Shown here: positions 7,117-14,276 of the stretch, one piece after another
Layout of the letters: each line of letters opens with the position of its first letter
How positions within the stretch are numbered: the stretch's first letter is position 1
Source: an uncultured Eremococcus sp.
GTDB taxonomy: Bacteria; Bacillota; Bacilli; Lactobacillales; Aerococcaceae
Reading direction: 5' to 3'
NCBI GenBank assembly: GCA_943914835.1
Contig: CALUDO010000019.1
Location: 1 to 19,906, forward strand
DNA length: 19,906 bases
Translations under genes and position numbers: made by a program
Notes under the pieces: model-generated
Databases searched by the model: none
Told to the model about the DNA's origin: nothing
Seen by the model: the letters and a program-made list of their open reading frames with translations, nothing else

Positions 7117-7857
7117 CTACTTACTTAAGACGGCTAGACTCTGACCAATTCGCTCTTGGAATTCAGACTCAGACAAGTTGCCACGATAGAGTTCATGGAA
7201 GATAATCCCATCCTTGATAAAGAGGACCCGAGAGGCTGTTGAGGCAGCTTTGGAAGAGTGGGTCACCATTAGAATGGTATGCCCCATATCATTCAAACGC
7301 TTGAAGATACCCAGAATCTGAGCCGAAGACTTGGAATCCAAGGCTCCGGTAGGTTCATCTGCTAGGATCATCTGGGGTTGGGTAACCAAGGCCCGGGCAA
7401 TAGCAATGCGCTGCCGTTGGCCACCGGACACTTCATAGGGATACTTATCCAAGAGGTCAGCAATCCCTAAGAGGGGAGCCAAGTCATCTAGACGGTCTTC
7501 CATTTCTCTAACGGACTTATCCATCAGGACCATAGGGAGAAGGATATTATCCTTATTTGTAAGATGGTCTAGGACATTAAAATCTTGAAAGACGAAACCA
7601 ATTTGTTCTCGACGAAATTGGGCCAAGTCTTTAGACTTAATTTGGGTAATATCTTGGTCGTTCAAGTAGACCTTACCTTGGCTCGGTTTATCAAAGCTAG
7701 CAATGATGTTCAAGAGGGAGGACTTACCAGACCCTGACTCTCCCATGATTGCCACATATTCACCCGCCTGTACACCGAATTCCACATCTCTTAAGGCCAA
7801 GGTCTGACTTCCCCGTCCTTGATAAAGTTTCTTAACGTGTTGCACATTTAATAGCAT
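7117..7857 (-). CDS. bceA: BceA-type ABC transporter ATP-binding protein
   Basis: Cytosolic ATPase driving the BceB permease, 246 residues. All nucleotide-binding motifs are present: Walker A GESGSGKSS (39-47), Q-loop Gln91 (FVFQD), signature SGGQRQR (144-150), Walker B MILADE (163-168) with catalytic Glu168, D-loop ALDS, and H-loop His200. It belongs to the MacB/BceA/LolD group that pairs with FtsX-type permeases. It follows bceR-bceS but is separated from bceS by 118 bases containing a terminator and an operator-like palindrome, which suggests separate peptide induction of bceAB. Start chosen for AGAGGAGG spaced 6-8 bases. Confidence 0.94.
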   Translation of the reverse strand: MLLNVQHVKKLYQGRGSQTLALRDVEFGVQAGEYVAIMGESGSGKSSLLNIIASFDKPSQGKVYLNDQDITQIKSKDLAQFRREQIGFVFQDFNVLDHLTNKDNILLPMVLMDKSVREMEDRLDDLAPLLGIADLLDKYPYEVSGGQRQRIAIARALVTQPQMILADEPTGALDSKSSAQILGIFKRLNDMGHTILMVTHSSKAASTASRVLFIKDGIIFHELYRGNLSESEFQERIGQSLAVLSK

Positions 7858-7878
7858 GTCGCTTCCTCCTCTTTACTT

Positions 7879-7884
7879 TATATA
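7879..7884 (-). promoter_or_regulatory. Probable -10 of the bceAB promoter
   Basis: TATATA within GATTATATAAAG on the minus strand lies about 22 bases upstream of the bceA start. No good -35 is seen 17 bases upstream, as expected for an activator-dependent promoter. The palindrome at 7946-7961 is about 65 bases farther upstream. Confidence 0.45.
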
Positions 7885-7930
7885 ATCAGTCTACCAAGGG
7901 GGAGTCTCTTCTGCCTTTACCTAAAATGAC

Positions 7931-7967
7931 AAAAAAAGATCCAATCTTACAAACTTGTAAGTTTGGA
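7931..7967 (-). terminator. Intrinsic terminator after bceS
   Basis: On the minus strand TCCAAACTTAC pairs with GTAAGATTGGA (one A-A mismatch) around a 6-base loop, followed by TCTTTTTTTG. It starts within ten bases of the bceS stop and should limit read-through from bceRS into bceAB. Confidence 0.85.
7946..7961. promoter_or_regulatory. Candidate BceR operator palindrome
   Basis: CTTACAA-AC-TTGTAAG is a perfect 7+7 inverted repeat with a 2-base spacer, about 90 bases upstream of the bceA start. Its core ACAA-N2-TTGT resembles the ACAAATTTGT motif known for the related GraR regulator of staphylococci. It coincides with the apical part of the bceS terminator, so it may simply be the terminator stem. 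Confidence 0.4.
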
Positions 7968-7975
7968 CCTATGGG

Positions 7976-8890
7976 TTAATCCAGACCCAAATCAGTATCT
8001 GGACGGTTGAACTGAATAGTGAAGGCCGATCCTTTTCCCAAGTCAGACCTGACAGATACGGTCTGGTTGAGGCGGCTCCCAATCAAATCAACTAAGTATA
8101 AACCTAAACCAGAGGACTGCTCATTCAATTTCCCATTAAAACCAGAATACCCCCGTTCAAAGATTCGTGGCAGGTCTTCAGAGCGAATGCCTGGTCCCTG
8201 GTCTTGAATGGTTAATTGATAGGTTCTTGAATCAAAGTAAATACGAATCGTTCCGCCCTTACTATATTTGAGAGCATTGCTGAGAATTTGTTCAATCATT
8301 ACTTGACTTAAGTTAGCCTCAGTCACCAAAGGAATCTCCATCCCCGAATAATCCAGGTTAATCCTCTTAGCAATAAATTGAGTCCGGTACTTCCGCAATA
8401 GGGGCCGGATAATGTCATCCAAATTCACAACTTCTAAGACCATATCAACCTCTGGCTTCGATATCTTCAAATAATTAATAGCCATATTTGTATAATTTTC
8501 AATTGCTAAAAGTTCCGCCTTCAGATCCTCTCGTTGAGAAAGATTCGGCTCCTCTTCTAGCAAGAGGTGGCTAGCTGTGATGGGAGTCTTTATTTGATGG
8601 ACCCACATCAGGAAGTAATCTTCCAGATGGCGACGGTCTTCTAGAGTTTGGGTCCGGTAGGCCTGGTAATCGTCTTCTAACTTGGTCTGAATTCTTTCCA
8701 CTTGGTCAAGCTTTTGATAAGCCTGCCCTTGCTTTAATAGGTAAAAGAAGGAAACCAACAGAAAAGCAGCCACAAGCAAAAAGAAGACTGGCCAGGGCAA
8801 ATGGTACAGTTCAAAAATAATAAAGATTAAGATTAGAAGGCTAGCTTGGTAAATCAAACTTATCCGGTTACCTTTCAGAAATTCTTTCAT
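7976..8890 (-). CDS. bceS: BceS-type intramembrane-sensing histidine kinase
   Basis: Sensor kinase of 304 residues. Two membrane helices (about 12-29 and 34-52) are joined by an extracellular link of only about five residues (HLPWP), the mark of intramembrane-sensing kinases that have no sensor domain and take their signal from the BceAB transporter. The H-box has His98 in HQIKTPI, the N-box Asn205 (ILSNALKYS), G1 DQGPGI (230-235), the F-box IFERGYSG, and G2 GLGLYLV (261-267). It autophosphorylates at His98 and passes phosphate to BceR. Its ATG overlaps the bceR stop as ATGA, so the two are co-translated. A terminator follows. Confidence 0.94.
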   Translation of the reverse strand: MKEFLKGNRISLIYQASLLILIFIIFELYHLPWPVFFLLVAAFLLVSFFYLLKQGQAYQKLDQVERIQTKLEDDYQAYRTQTLEDRRHLEDYFLMWVHQIKTPITASHLLLEEEPNLSQREDLKAELLAIENYTNMAINYLKISKPEVDMVLEVVNLDDIIRPLLRKYRTQFIAKRINLDYSGMEIPLVTEANLSQVMIEQILSNALKYSKGGTIRIYFDSRTYQLTIQDQGPGIRSEDLPRIFERGYSGFNGKLNEQSSGLGLYLVDLIGSRLNQTVSVRSDLGKGSAFTIQFNRPDTDLGLD

Positions 8891-9585
8891 CGTTTGTCTT
8901 CCTCCGGTTCCTGTAGACGATAACCTACTTTTTTCTTGGTTTGGATCCAGGTGTCCAAGGCATAGGTCCGTAATTTCTTCCGTATCCGAGTCATATTGAC
9001 TGCCAAGGTATTATCATCAATATACTGGTCATTCATCCAACAATAATCTAGGAGATCTTCCCGGGAGACAAAGGTTTCCGCCTCCTGGAACAAACGGGTC
9101 AGGATTTGAACTTCTGTGTGGGTTAAGTCAATACTAACCTCTCTGGTCCGCATAAGAGCTTTGCCCGGATCTAAACTAAGACCATGGTAAGATAACTTTT
9201 GCCAAGGGTCTTGAAGACCAGTAAATTCATAGGACCGGCGGAGGAGGGCTTGGACCTTAGATAGAACTAGAGCCATATCTAAGGGCTTAGTGATGAAGTC
9301 ATCTCCACCCAAGTCCATGGCTCGAATCATATCCATATGATCTGATAAAGATGAGATGAAGATGATTGGCACTTGAGATGTCTTACGAATCTCTTGACAC
9401 CAGTGATAGCCATTGTAATAAGGCAAGTTAATGTCCAAAAGAATTAAGTGAGGTTGGTAGGTCTCAACCTGATCACCGATAGTCTGGAAGTCTTCTACCG
9501 TCTCCACCTCAAATTGCCATTTTTCTAGGGCTAATTTCAAGCCACCCGAAATAATTTCATCATCTTCAATAATCATTAATCGCAT
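8887..9585 (-). CDS. bceR: BceR-type response regulator
   Basis: OmpR/PhoB-family regulator of 232 residues. The receiver domain (1-115) has the acidic pocket Glu7-Asp8-Asp9, phosphoacceptor Asp51 (LLDINLP), a Ser at 78-79 in the switch position and Lys100 (ITKP). The C-terminal winged helix (about 130-228) has the recognition region IDDNTLAVNMTRIRKKL. It probably activates bceAB in response to peptide. First gene of the module, with a strong AAAGGAGGG and an extended -10 promoter upstream; its stop overlaps the bceS start by four bases. Confidence 0.94.
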   Translation of the reverse strand: MRLMIIEDDEIISGGLKLALEKWQFEVETVEDFQTIGDQVETYQPHLILLDINLPYYNGYHWCQEIRKTSQVPIIFISSLSDHMDMIRAMDLGGDDFITKPLDMALVLSKVQALLRRSYEFTGLQDPWQKLSYHGLSLDPGKALMRTREVSIDLTHTEVQILTRLFQEAETFVSREDLLDYCWMNDQYIDDNTLAVNMTRIRKKLRTYALDTWIQTKKKVGYRLQEPEEDKR

Positions 9586-9606
9586 AGTCGCCCTCCTTTG
9601 ACACGA

Positions 9607-9612
9607 ATTATA
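9607..9612 (-). promoter_or_regulatory. Extended -10 promoter of bceRS
   Basis: On the minus strand ATGGTATAATTC holds a perfect TATAAT with TG plus one base before it. No convincing -35. It lies about 22 bases upstream of the bceR ATG and fits constitutive low expression of the two-component system. Confidence 0.7.
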
Positions 9613-9771
9613 CCATATTTAAGGCCGGCTCATTCTCTGATTCTTCAGTTACTAGAGGGATTATGCTAGGATAATAAGAGAGAAATGGCTTCCCTATGAT
9701 CCTCCACAACCGAAAGAAGCCACTATCTTTACCCTTCGTTCCTCACGCCCACCCAAAGTAAAGGATCAATT

Positions 9772-11037
9772 ATGCAAACAGATTACCCAGTTATTATTAT
9801 TGGTGGTGGGACCTCGGGTCTCATGGCCGCCATCCACGCTGCCCAAACCGGGACATCAGTCCTTATTCTAGAGAAGAATCGGATTCTCGGTAAGAAGCTC
9901 CTCTTGTCTGGAGGAGGGCGGTGCAATGTCACTAATCGAACCTCTCAAGCTGAACTCATCAAACATATTCCCGGTAACGGTCGCTTCCTTTATAGTGCCC
10001 TGAGTCAATTTGACCAAGAGGATATCATCCATTTCTTCAATCAAAGAGGGATCCAACTCAAAGAAGAAGACCATGGTCGAATGTTCCCCACCACAGATCG
10101 GTCCGCCACCATCCGAGATGCCCTAGTTGAAGACTGTCTTGACCTGGGCGTTGATATTCAAACCAAGACACCCGTAGACAAGATTCGATTTAATCGTGGC
10201 GAACAAAAAGTGGAAGCCATTACTTGTAAGAATGGCCAGACCTATACCTGTCGGTCACTGGTACTGGCCTGTGGCGGTCGAGCCTATCCCGGCACTGGAG
10301 CCACAGGAGATGGCTATGCCTGGGCTAAGGCAGCCGGCCACACCATTGAACGTCTCTACCCTACAGAGGCCCCTCTCTTATCTGATGATTCGATTATCAA
10401 AGAAGGACGCCTCAAGGGGGTAGCCCTCCGAGATGTCAAGGTCACCCTTTGGAATCACAAGGGTAAGGAAATTACCCACCACCAAATGGACATGCTTTTC
10501 ACCCACTTTGGTTACTCGGGACCAGCCATTTTAAGAACTTCAGGCCATCTTAACCAATACCTTTATGACAGTGGTCAGGCGGAGGCTAACATGACCATTG
10601 ATCTACAACCCAATCACAAGATAGAGACTCTCAAGGCCCAAGCTGAGAATCAGCGGGACAAAGAAGTCTTAACTATTCTCAAGCAATGGATGCCAGAAGC
10701 CCTGGCCCAGGTAATAATAGAAAGCTTAGGGCTCAATCCCCACCAGACCTATAAGCAAGTTCAACATAAGGACCAGAACCAACTCTTTAAGACCCTCAAA
10801 GCCTTCCCCATCACTGCCAAAGGATCTCAACCCATCGAGAAAGGCTTTGTGACCGGTGGTGGGGTTTCCACCAAGGAAGTCAATCCCACCACCATGGAGT
10901 CCAAGTATATTCAAGGGCTTTTCTTCTGTGGTGAGTTTCTCGACTTGAACGGGTATACCGGAGGCTATAACATTTCCTCCGCCTTTATCACCGGCGCTGT
11001 AGCTGGGCAACATGCCGGTTGGAACGCCTTATCCTAA
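9772..11037 (+). CDS. NAD(P)/FAD-dependent oxidoreductase, HI0933/BaiN family
   Basis: Flavoprotein of 421 residues, full family length. The N-terminal dinucleotide-binding fold has IIIGGGTSGLMAA (8-20) and a Glu ending the second strand. The family motif KKLLLSGGGRCNVTN (about 42-56) follows, and the C-terminal part has GGGVS, FFCGEFLDLNG and GGYNISSAF, which close the FAD site. Relatives include E. coli YhiN, H. influenzae HI0933 and clostridial BaiN; the physiological substrate is unknown for most of them. Start chosen because AAAGGA lies 6 bases upstream. Single-gene unit ended by a strong hairpin. A 7-bp inverted repeat (TGGCTTC at 9686-9692 with GAAGCCA at 9716-9722) lies in its upstream region, of uncertain meaning. 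Confidence 0.92.
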   Translation: MQTDYPVIIIGGGTSGLMAAIHAAQTGTSVLILEKNRILGKKLLLSGGGRCNVTNRTSQAELIKHIPGNGRFLYSALSQFDQEDIIHFFNQRGIQLKEEDHGRMFPTTDRSATIRDALVEDCLDLGVDIQTKTPVDKIRFNRGEQKVEAITCKNGQTYTCRSLVLACGGRAYPGTGATGDGYAWAKAAGHTIERLYPTEAPLLSDDSIIKEGRLKGVALRDVKVTLWNHKGKEITHHQMDMLFTHFGYSGPAILRTSGHLNQYLYDSGQAEANMTIDLQPNHKIETLKAQAENQRDKEVLTILKQWMPEALAQVIIESLGLNPHQTYKQVQHKDQNQLFKTLKAFPITAKGSQPIEKGFVTGGGVSTKEVNPTTMESKYIQGLFFCGEFLDLNGYTGGYNISSAFITGAVAGQHAGWNALS

Positions 11038-11065
11038 GTCACTTTCACCCTAAACAAGATTAAAA

Positions 11066-11118
11066 CACCACCTTAACAGTCCAACAAATATCTTGGACTG
11101 TCAAGGCGGTGCTTTTTA
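11066..11118. terminator. Bidirectional terminator between convergent genes
   Basis: Two 19-base arms (11066-11084 and 11093-11111) pair at 17 of 19 positions around an 8-base loop. On the plus strand the stem is followed by CTTTTTA, and on the minus strand by TTTTA. It serves the flavoprotein gene and the converging glycosylase-like gene. Confidence 0.88.
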
Positions 11119-11134
11119 CATAAATTGGGGTCTC

Positions 11135-11506
11135 TTAGCCTTCTTCTAAGTCCACGCCTTTATCAGCTAGATTATCTAAACACTCTTGTAAGTAGATCTC
11201 ATCATGCTCAGGGTAAATGGGTTGAGTATCCTCTTCTACCACCAAGGCAGTATAAGGGGCTTCCTTCTTACCTCGATAGAGAGGATCTCGCCAAGCGGGA
11301 TCGGGATGGTAGCCTCGATCTTCCATTTCATCCATCACCACACTATGGTATTGGAAAAGCTTATAAGGAACATGGTCAAAGACATAGTTGACAGTGGCAT
11401 GGGACCGTCCCCAACCCTTGCCCCGTAGGGCTGCACATTCTCGATGCTGACCTAAAAGCTGTTGACGGGGTAAGCGGCTAATTAAATCCTGGTGCCATAA
11501 GCGCAT
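11135..11506 (-). CDS. Pyrimidine dimer DNA glycosylase-like protein
   Basis: A 123-residue protein of the Pyr_excise (T4 endonuclease V-like) family. The N-terminus MRLWHQDLISRLPRQQLLG followed by QHRECAALRGKGWGRSH is typical of the bacterial branch of this family. Aligned without gaps to T4 endonuclease V, Gln15, Arg22 and the catalytic Glu23 coincide, but Thr2, whose amino group is the nucleophile in the phage enzyme, is Arg here. The middle part (VNYVFDHVPYKLFQYHSVVMDEMEDRGY) matches the helix regions of the family, and the C-terminus is acidic. The ATG has a good ribosome binding site (AGAGGA). A role in repair of DNA damage is possible but not proven. The family is clear; the activity is uncertain. 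Confidence 0.8.
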   Translation of the reverse strand: MRLWHQDLISRLPRQQLLGQHRECAALRGKGWGRSHATVNYVFDHVPYKLFQYHSVVMDEMEDRGYHPDPAWRDPLYRGKKEAPYTALVVEEDTQPIYPEHDEIYLQECLDNLADKGVDLEEG

Positions 11507-11565
11507 TGATCTTCCTCTTTTCAGGGTACTTTCTTCTATTGTCTCCTAGACTTCGGTAAATAGCA

Positions 11566-11590
11566 AGAAAGCCCCCTCACTATAAGGGCT
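11566..11590 (-). terminator. Probable terminator after degV-like gene
   Basis: On the minus strand AGCCC pairs with GGGCT across an 11-base loop, followed by TTCTTGC. The stem is short and the T run broken, so confidence is moderate. Confidence 0.5.
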
Positions 11591-11622
11591 AAGCAAAAAC
11601 TCCTTAAAGAACTATAGAACCC

Positions 11623-12483
11623 TTATTCATCTAGAACCATGACCGCCACACCCAGACAACCGGGACCTGCATGGACTCCCAGGACTGGGGTCAGATCGGT
11701 TTCAATAACTGTCTCAGCCCTATCAATTTCACCAGCTAAAGCTTGCTTTAATTCAGCTTCTTCAGCCACATTGTCTGCAGAGAAGATGACCATTCGGTAG
11801 CGTCGAGCTCCTTTTAAACTAGCTTGGACTTGCTTGACCAAGGCCTTAAAGCTAGCCTGTTTTCCTCTTACCTTCTTAACCAAGGCAAGCTGTCCTTCAT
11901 GAATGGTCAAGAGGGGGTGAATTCGGAGGAGAGACCCTAATATTCCTTGGTATTTGGAGAATCGTCCGCCCTTGACCAAGTATTCCAAGCTACGAAAGAC
12001 AGCAAAAACCTGGGTCTGAGACCGCAGTCGCTCCAATTCTTCTAAGATTTCATGGACTGAATGACCTGCCTGGGCCATCTGTCCTGCCCGAAGGGTCAAG
12101 AGACAGGCGGACCCAGCAATATGGTGGGTATCAAAGGTATAAATATCTAAAGCCTGGTAGTTTTTTTGCAATAAGCTGTATATTTGCATCATACCTGTTA
12201 AGGCTTTTGAAGATGCTATCAACAAGACTTCCTTATAGCCTCGCTCTTTCAAGTCATCCAGAAGGGCTTCCACATCCCCAATGGGAGGAATCCCAGTAGA
12301 TAATTTGTCATAGTTAGCCATTTGACTATAAAAGCGTGAACTATCTATCTCTATCAAATCCCGGAAGTGCTTGTCCCCCATCTGAATCCGGTAAGGGACT
12401 ATTTCTACGTTATACTGACTGGCCAGGTCAAAGGTCAAATCTTGAGAAGAATCGCCTACAATTGCTAATGTCTGCTGTTTCAT
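11623..12483 (-). CDS. DegV family fatty-acid-binding protein
   Basis: Cytosolic lipid-binding protein of 286 residues, usual length for DegV/FakB-type proteins. These bind one fatty acid; FakB members present it to the kinase FakA. Features seen are the N-terminal IVGDSSQDL (8-16), STGIPPIGD (about 62-70) in place of the usual T-S-Q-P-S loop, SSKALTGMMQ in place of the usual SSxLSGTYQ loop, KGGRFSK, and the C-terminal HAGPGCLGV. The two lipid-site loops are thus variant, with Gly where the usual second Ser stands and Thr for Ser in the second loop, so binding properties may differ. Start supported by AAAGGA. It is transcribed divergently from the tetR gene; a candidate promoter (TTAGGA, 17 bases, TATATT) is visible upstream. 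Confidence 0.9.
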   Translation of the reverse strand: MKQQTLAIVGDSSQDLTFDLASQYNVEIVPYRIQMGDKHFRDLIEIDSSRFYSQMANYDKLSTGIPPIGDVEALLDDLKERGYKEVLLIASSKALTGMMQIYSLLQKNYQALDIYTFDTHHIAGSACLLTLRAGQMAQAGHSVHEILEELERLRSQTQVFAVFRSLEYLVKGGRFSKYQGILGSLLRIHPLLTIHEGQLALVKKVRGKQASFKALVKQVQASLKGARRYRMVIFSADNVAEEAELKQALAGEIDRAETVIETDLTPVLGVHAGPGCLGVAVMVLDE

Positions 12484-12608
12484 TCCAGCACATCCTTTCC
12501 ACTCATTTCAATATAGTTGAATAACTTTCTCATCCTAAGCCACTCTTACAAGTGTTTCATCAGTCTATCAGCTCTACCACCAGCAAAATAGTGACATTTA
12601 AGCTATAC

Positions 12609-12622
12609 TGTCTCTTAAGACA
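12609..12622. promoter_or_regulatory. Inverted repeat near the tetR promoter
   Basis: TGTCT-CTTA-AGACA lies directly downstream of a TATACT -10 (12604-12609) and about 40 bases before the tetR start. Its position would suit an autorepression operator. The arms are only 5 bases, so it may be chance. Confidence 0.3.
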
Positions 12623-12659
12623 CAAGTTATTATAAATGACCCAGAAAGGAGCCTATCCG

Positions 12660-13247
12660 TTGCGTCCAAAAGATATCCGTGTTATCAAAACCCGAAAAGC
12701 CCTACGTCAGGCTTTCTTAAAACTCAGTCAAAGTTCAGACTTTGATCAAATCACCATCGAGAGCCTATGTCAGGAAGCCATGGTCAGACGAACCACCTTC
12801 TACCGGCACTTCCATGATAAATATGATTTCTTAGGTCACGTCCTTCAAAGTCTCCTAGACCAGATCCAGAGTGACCTACTTCCAAGCTACAATGTCCTAC
12901 CAGCAGCCGATTACTACTATCAATTAAGCCTTCACATCTTAGAAATGATCCAAAATCACTCCCACTTCTTTCATTCTCTCTTCCAATCTCGCTACCACGA
13001 CCTAGTGAACCAAGAAGTCATTCAACGCATTCAAATCATTATCAACCGAGAAATTCCTCAAAGACATCAGGTTAATTCCGCTAATAGTCACAGAGATATT
13101 CTTTTTCTCACCCGCTTTTTCGCCTCTGGCCTCTTAGCTCTCATTCAAGATTGGGTCCTTAAGAACTTCCCCACCAGCAAAAAGCAATTTGCCCGTCAAA
13201 TCAATCAAGTCAGCTTAACCTTCTGGCAAAATCATTTACATGAGTAA
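12660..13247 (+). CDS. TetR/AcrR family transcriptional regulator
   Basis: DNA-binding regulator of 195 residues. The N-terminal helix-turn-helix runs over about residues 10-55 (TRKALRQAFLKL, then ITIESLCQEAMVRRTTFYRHF), with the recognition-helix signature TTFYRHF and KYDFL after it. The C-terminal all-helical ligand and dimer domain resembles the type found in DhaS-like and many Lactobacillales TetR proteins. I chose the TTG at 12660: AGAAAGGAG (12643-12651) is spaced 8 bases from it, while the ATG at 12636 lies upstream of that site and has none of its own. The transporter gene follows on the same strand 98 bases later with no terminator between, so regulation of that transporter is a reasonable inference. 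Ligand unknown. Confidence 0.88.
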   Translation: MRPKDIRVIKTRKALRQAFLKLSQSSDFDQITIESLCQEAMVRRTTFYRHFHDKYDFLGHVLQSLLDQIQSDLLPSYNVLPAADYYYQLSLHILEMIQNHSHFFHSLFQSRYHDLVNQEVIQRIQIIINREIPQRHQVNSANSHRDILFLTRFFASGLLALIQDWVLKNFPTSKKQFARQINQVSLTFWQNHLHE

Positions 13248-13299
13248 ATTTTCATAATATTTCACAAGTAAATGGGATGCTAGTCGCATTGAAACATGG

Positions 13300-13305
13300 T
13301 AGAAT
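13300..13305 (+). promoter_or_regulatory. Extended -10 promoter of the EamA transporter gene
   Basis: CATGGTAGAATAG holds TAGAAT with TG plus one base upstream; no clear -35. The transcript would start about 35 bases before the ATG. Read-through from the tetR gene is also possible. Confidence 0.55.
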
Positions 13306-13345
13306 AGTCAAGAATTATATTCAAAATATTTTAAAGGAGCGTTCT

Positions 13346-14212
13346 ATGAAAAACAAAAACCTATTCGGAAAAGTCGGTCTCTTACTGACAGCTATTATTT
13401 GGGGGTCGGGATTCACCTTCTCCAGTTTGGCCTTGGAACACTACACAACCTTCCAAGTCATTGCCCTCCGCTTTACCATTGCCTTTATCGCCCTTCTAGT
13501 CATCAACTTCCCCAAACTTAAAGAAATTGACAAGAAGGATATTCGAAAGGGGGCCACTATTGGGGCTATCCTCTTTGCAGCCTACCTCTTCCAAACCATG
13601 GGGCTGGTCTACACGACAACATCTAAGAATTCTTTCTTAACAGCCGTCAATGTCGTCCTAGTGCCTTTTATTTCCTGGATTGTCCTCAGAGAAGGTATTT
13701 CTAAGAATGCCTTGCTGGGAGCCTTTGTTTCCCTGGTCGGGATTGGATTCACCTCTTTTGCAGGGTCTGGCGGCGAGCTTGGTTTCAATATTGGGGATGC
13801 TATTTCTTTAGTCGGTGCCGTCTTCTTTGGTCTCCATATCTTCTACACTGATCACTACGGCGACAACATGCCTAGTTGGGTGGTTATGTTGCTACAAATG
13901 GGGACAGCAGCTGCCCTATCTTGGATCGCCGTCCTAGTTAAAGGTGAAACCCATATGGAATTCTCTGGTGAAGCCTTGATGCCAATCCTCTATGTAGGTA
14001 TTGTAGCCACCCTGGTTGGTTACGGCCTACAAACAGCGTCGCAGAAACATGCTACCTCTGGTGAATCAGCTGTAATCCTATCCACAGAATCATTCTTTGG
14101 AATGATTACTGCCATTCTCATCTTAGGTGAACCTTTATTACCTACCATGGTATTGGGGGGTATACTCATCTTTGCAGGGATCCTAGTGGTCGACTTAAAA
14201 CCTTTGAAATAG
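13346..14212 (+). CDS. EamA/DMT-family transporter
   Basis: Inner-membrane transporter of the drug/metabolite superfamily, 288 residues from the ATG at 13346. That start is chosen because AAAGGAGCG lies 4-6 bases before it; the longer open frame from 13277 lacks a ribosome binding site. It has ten predicted hydrophobic helices in two EamA repeats of about 140 residues. The first repeat has AIIWGSGFTFSSLAL and RFTIAF, typical of the family. The short loop VYTTTSKNSFLTAVNVV and the end of the second repeat (ESFFGMITAILILGEPL) are also characteristic. Substrates of this family are usually metabolites such as amino acids and cannot be deduced. The neighbouring TetR gene may regulate it. A strong terminator follows. 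Confidence 0.92.
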   Translation: MKNKNLFGKVGLLLTAIIWGSGFTFSSLALEHYTTFQVIALRFTIAFIALLVINFPKLKEIDKKDIRKGATIGAILFAAYLFQTMGLVYTTTSKNSFLTAVNVVLVPFISWIVLREGISKNALLGAFVSLVGIGFTSFAGSGGELGFNIGDAISLVGAVFFGLHIFYTDHYGDNMPSWVVMLLQMGTAAALSWIAVLVKGETHMEFSGEALMPILYVGIVATLVGYGLQTASQKHATSGESAVILSTESFFGMITAILILGEPLLPTMVLGGILIFAGILVVDLKPLK

Positions 14213-14240
14213 TGACCTTCTGCCAACCAAATTTATAACA

Positions 14241-14276
14241 AAAAAGGAGCGTGCTCAGGCACGCTCTCTTTTTTAT
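14241..14276. terminator. Bidirectional terminator between convergent genes
   Basis: GAGCGTGC (14247-14254) and GCACGCTC (14259-14266) form a perfect 8-bp stem with loop TCAG, followed by TCTTTTTTATT on the plus strand and by CTTTTTTG on the minus strand. It ends the transporter gene and the converging membrane-protein gene. Confidence 0.92.

Noticed and set aside
11125..11428. Plus-strand open frames opposite the glycosylase-like gene
   Set aside because: They are antisense to a clear family member and show no protein signature.
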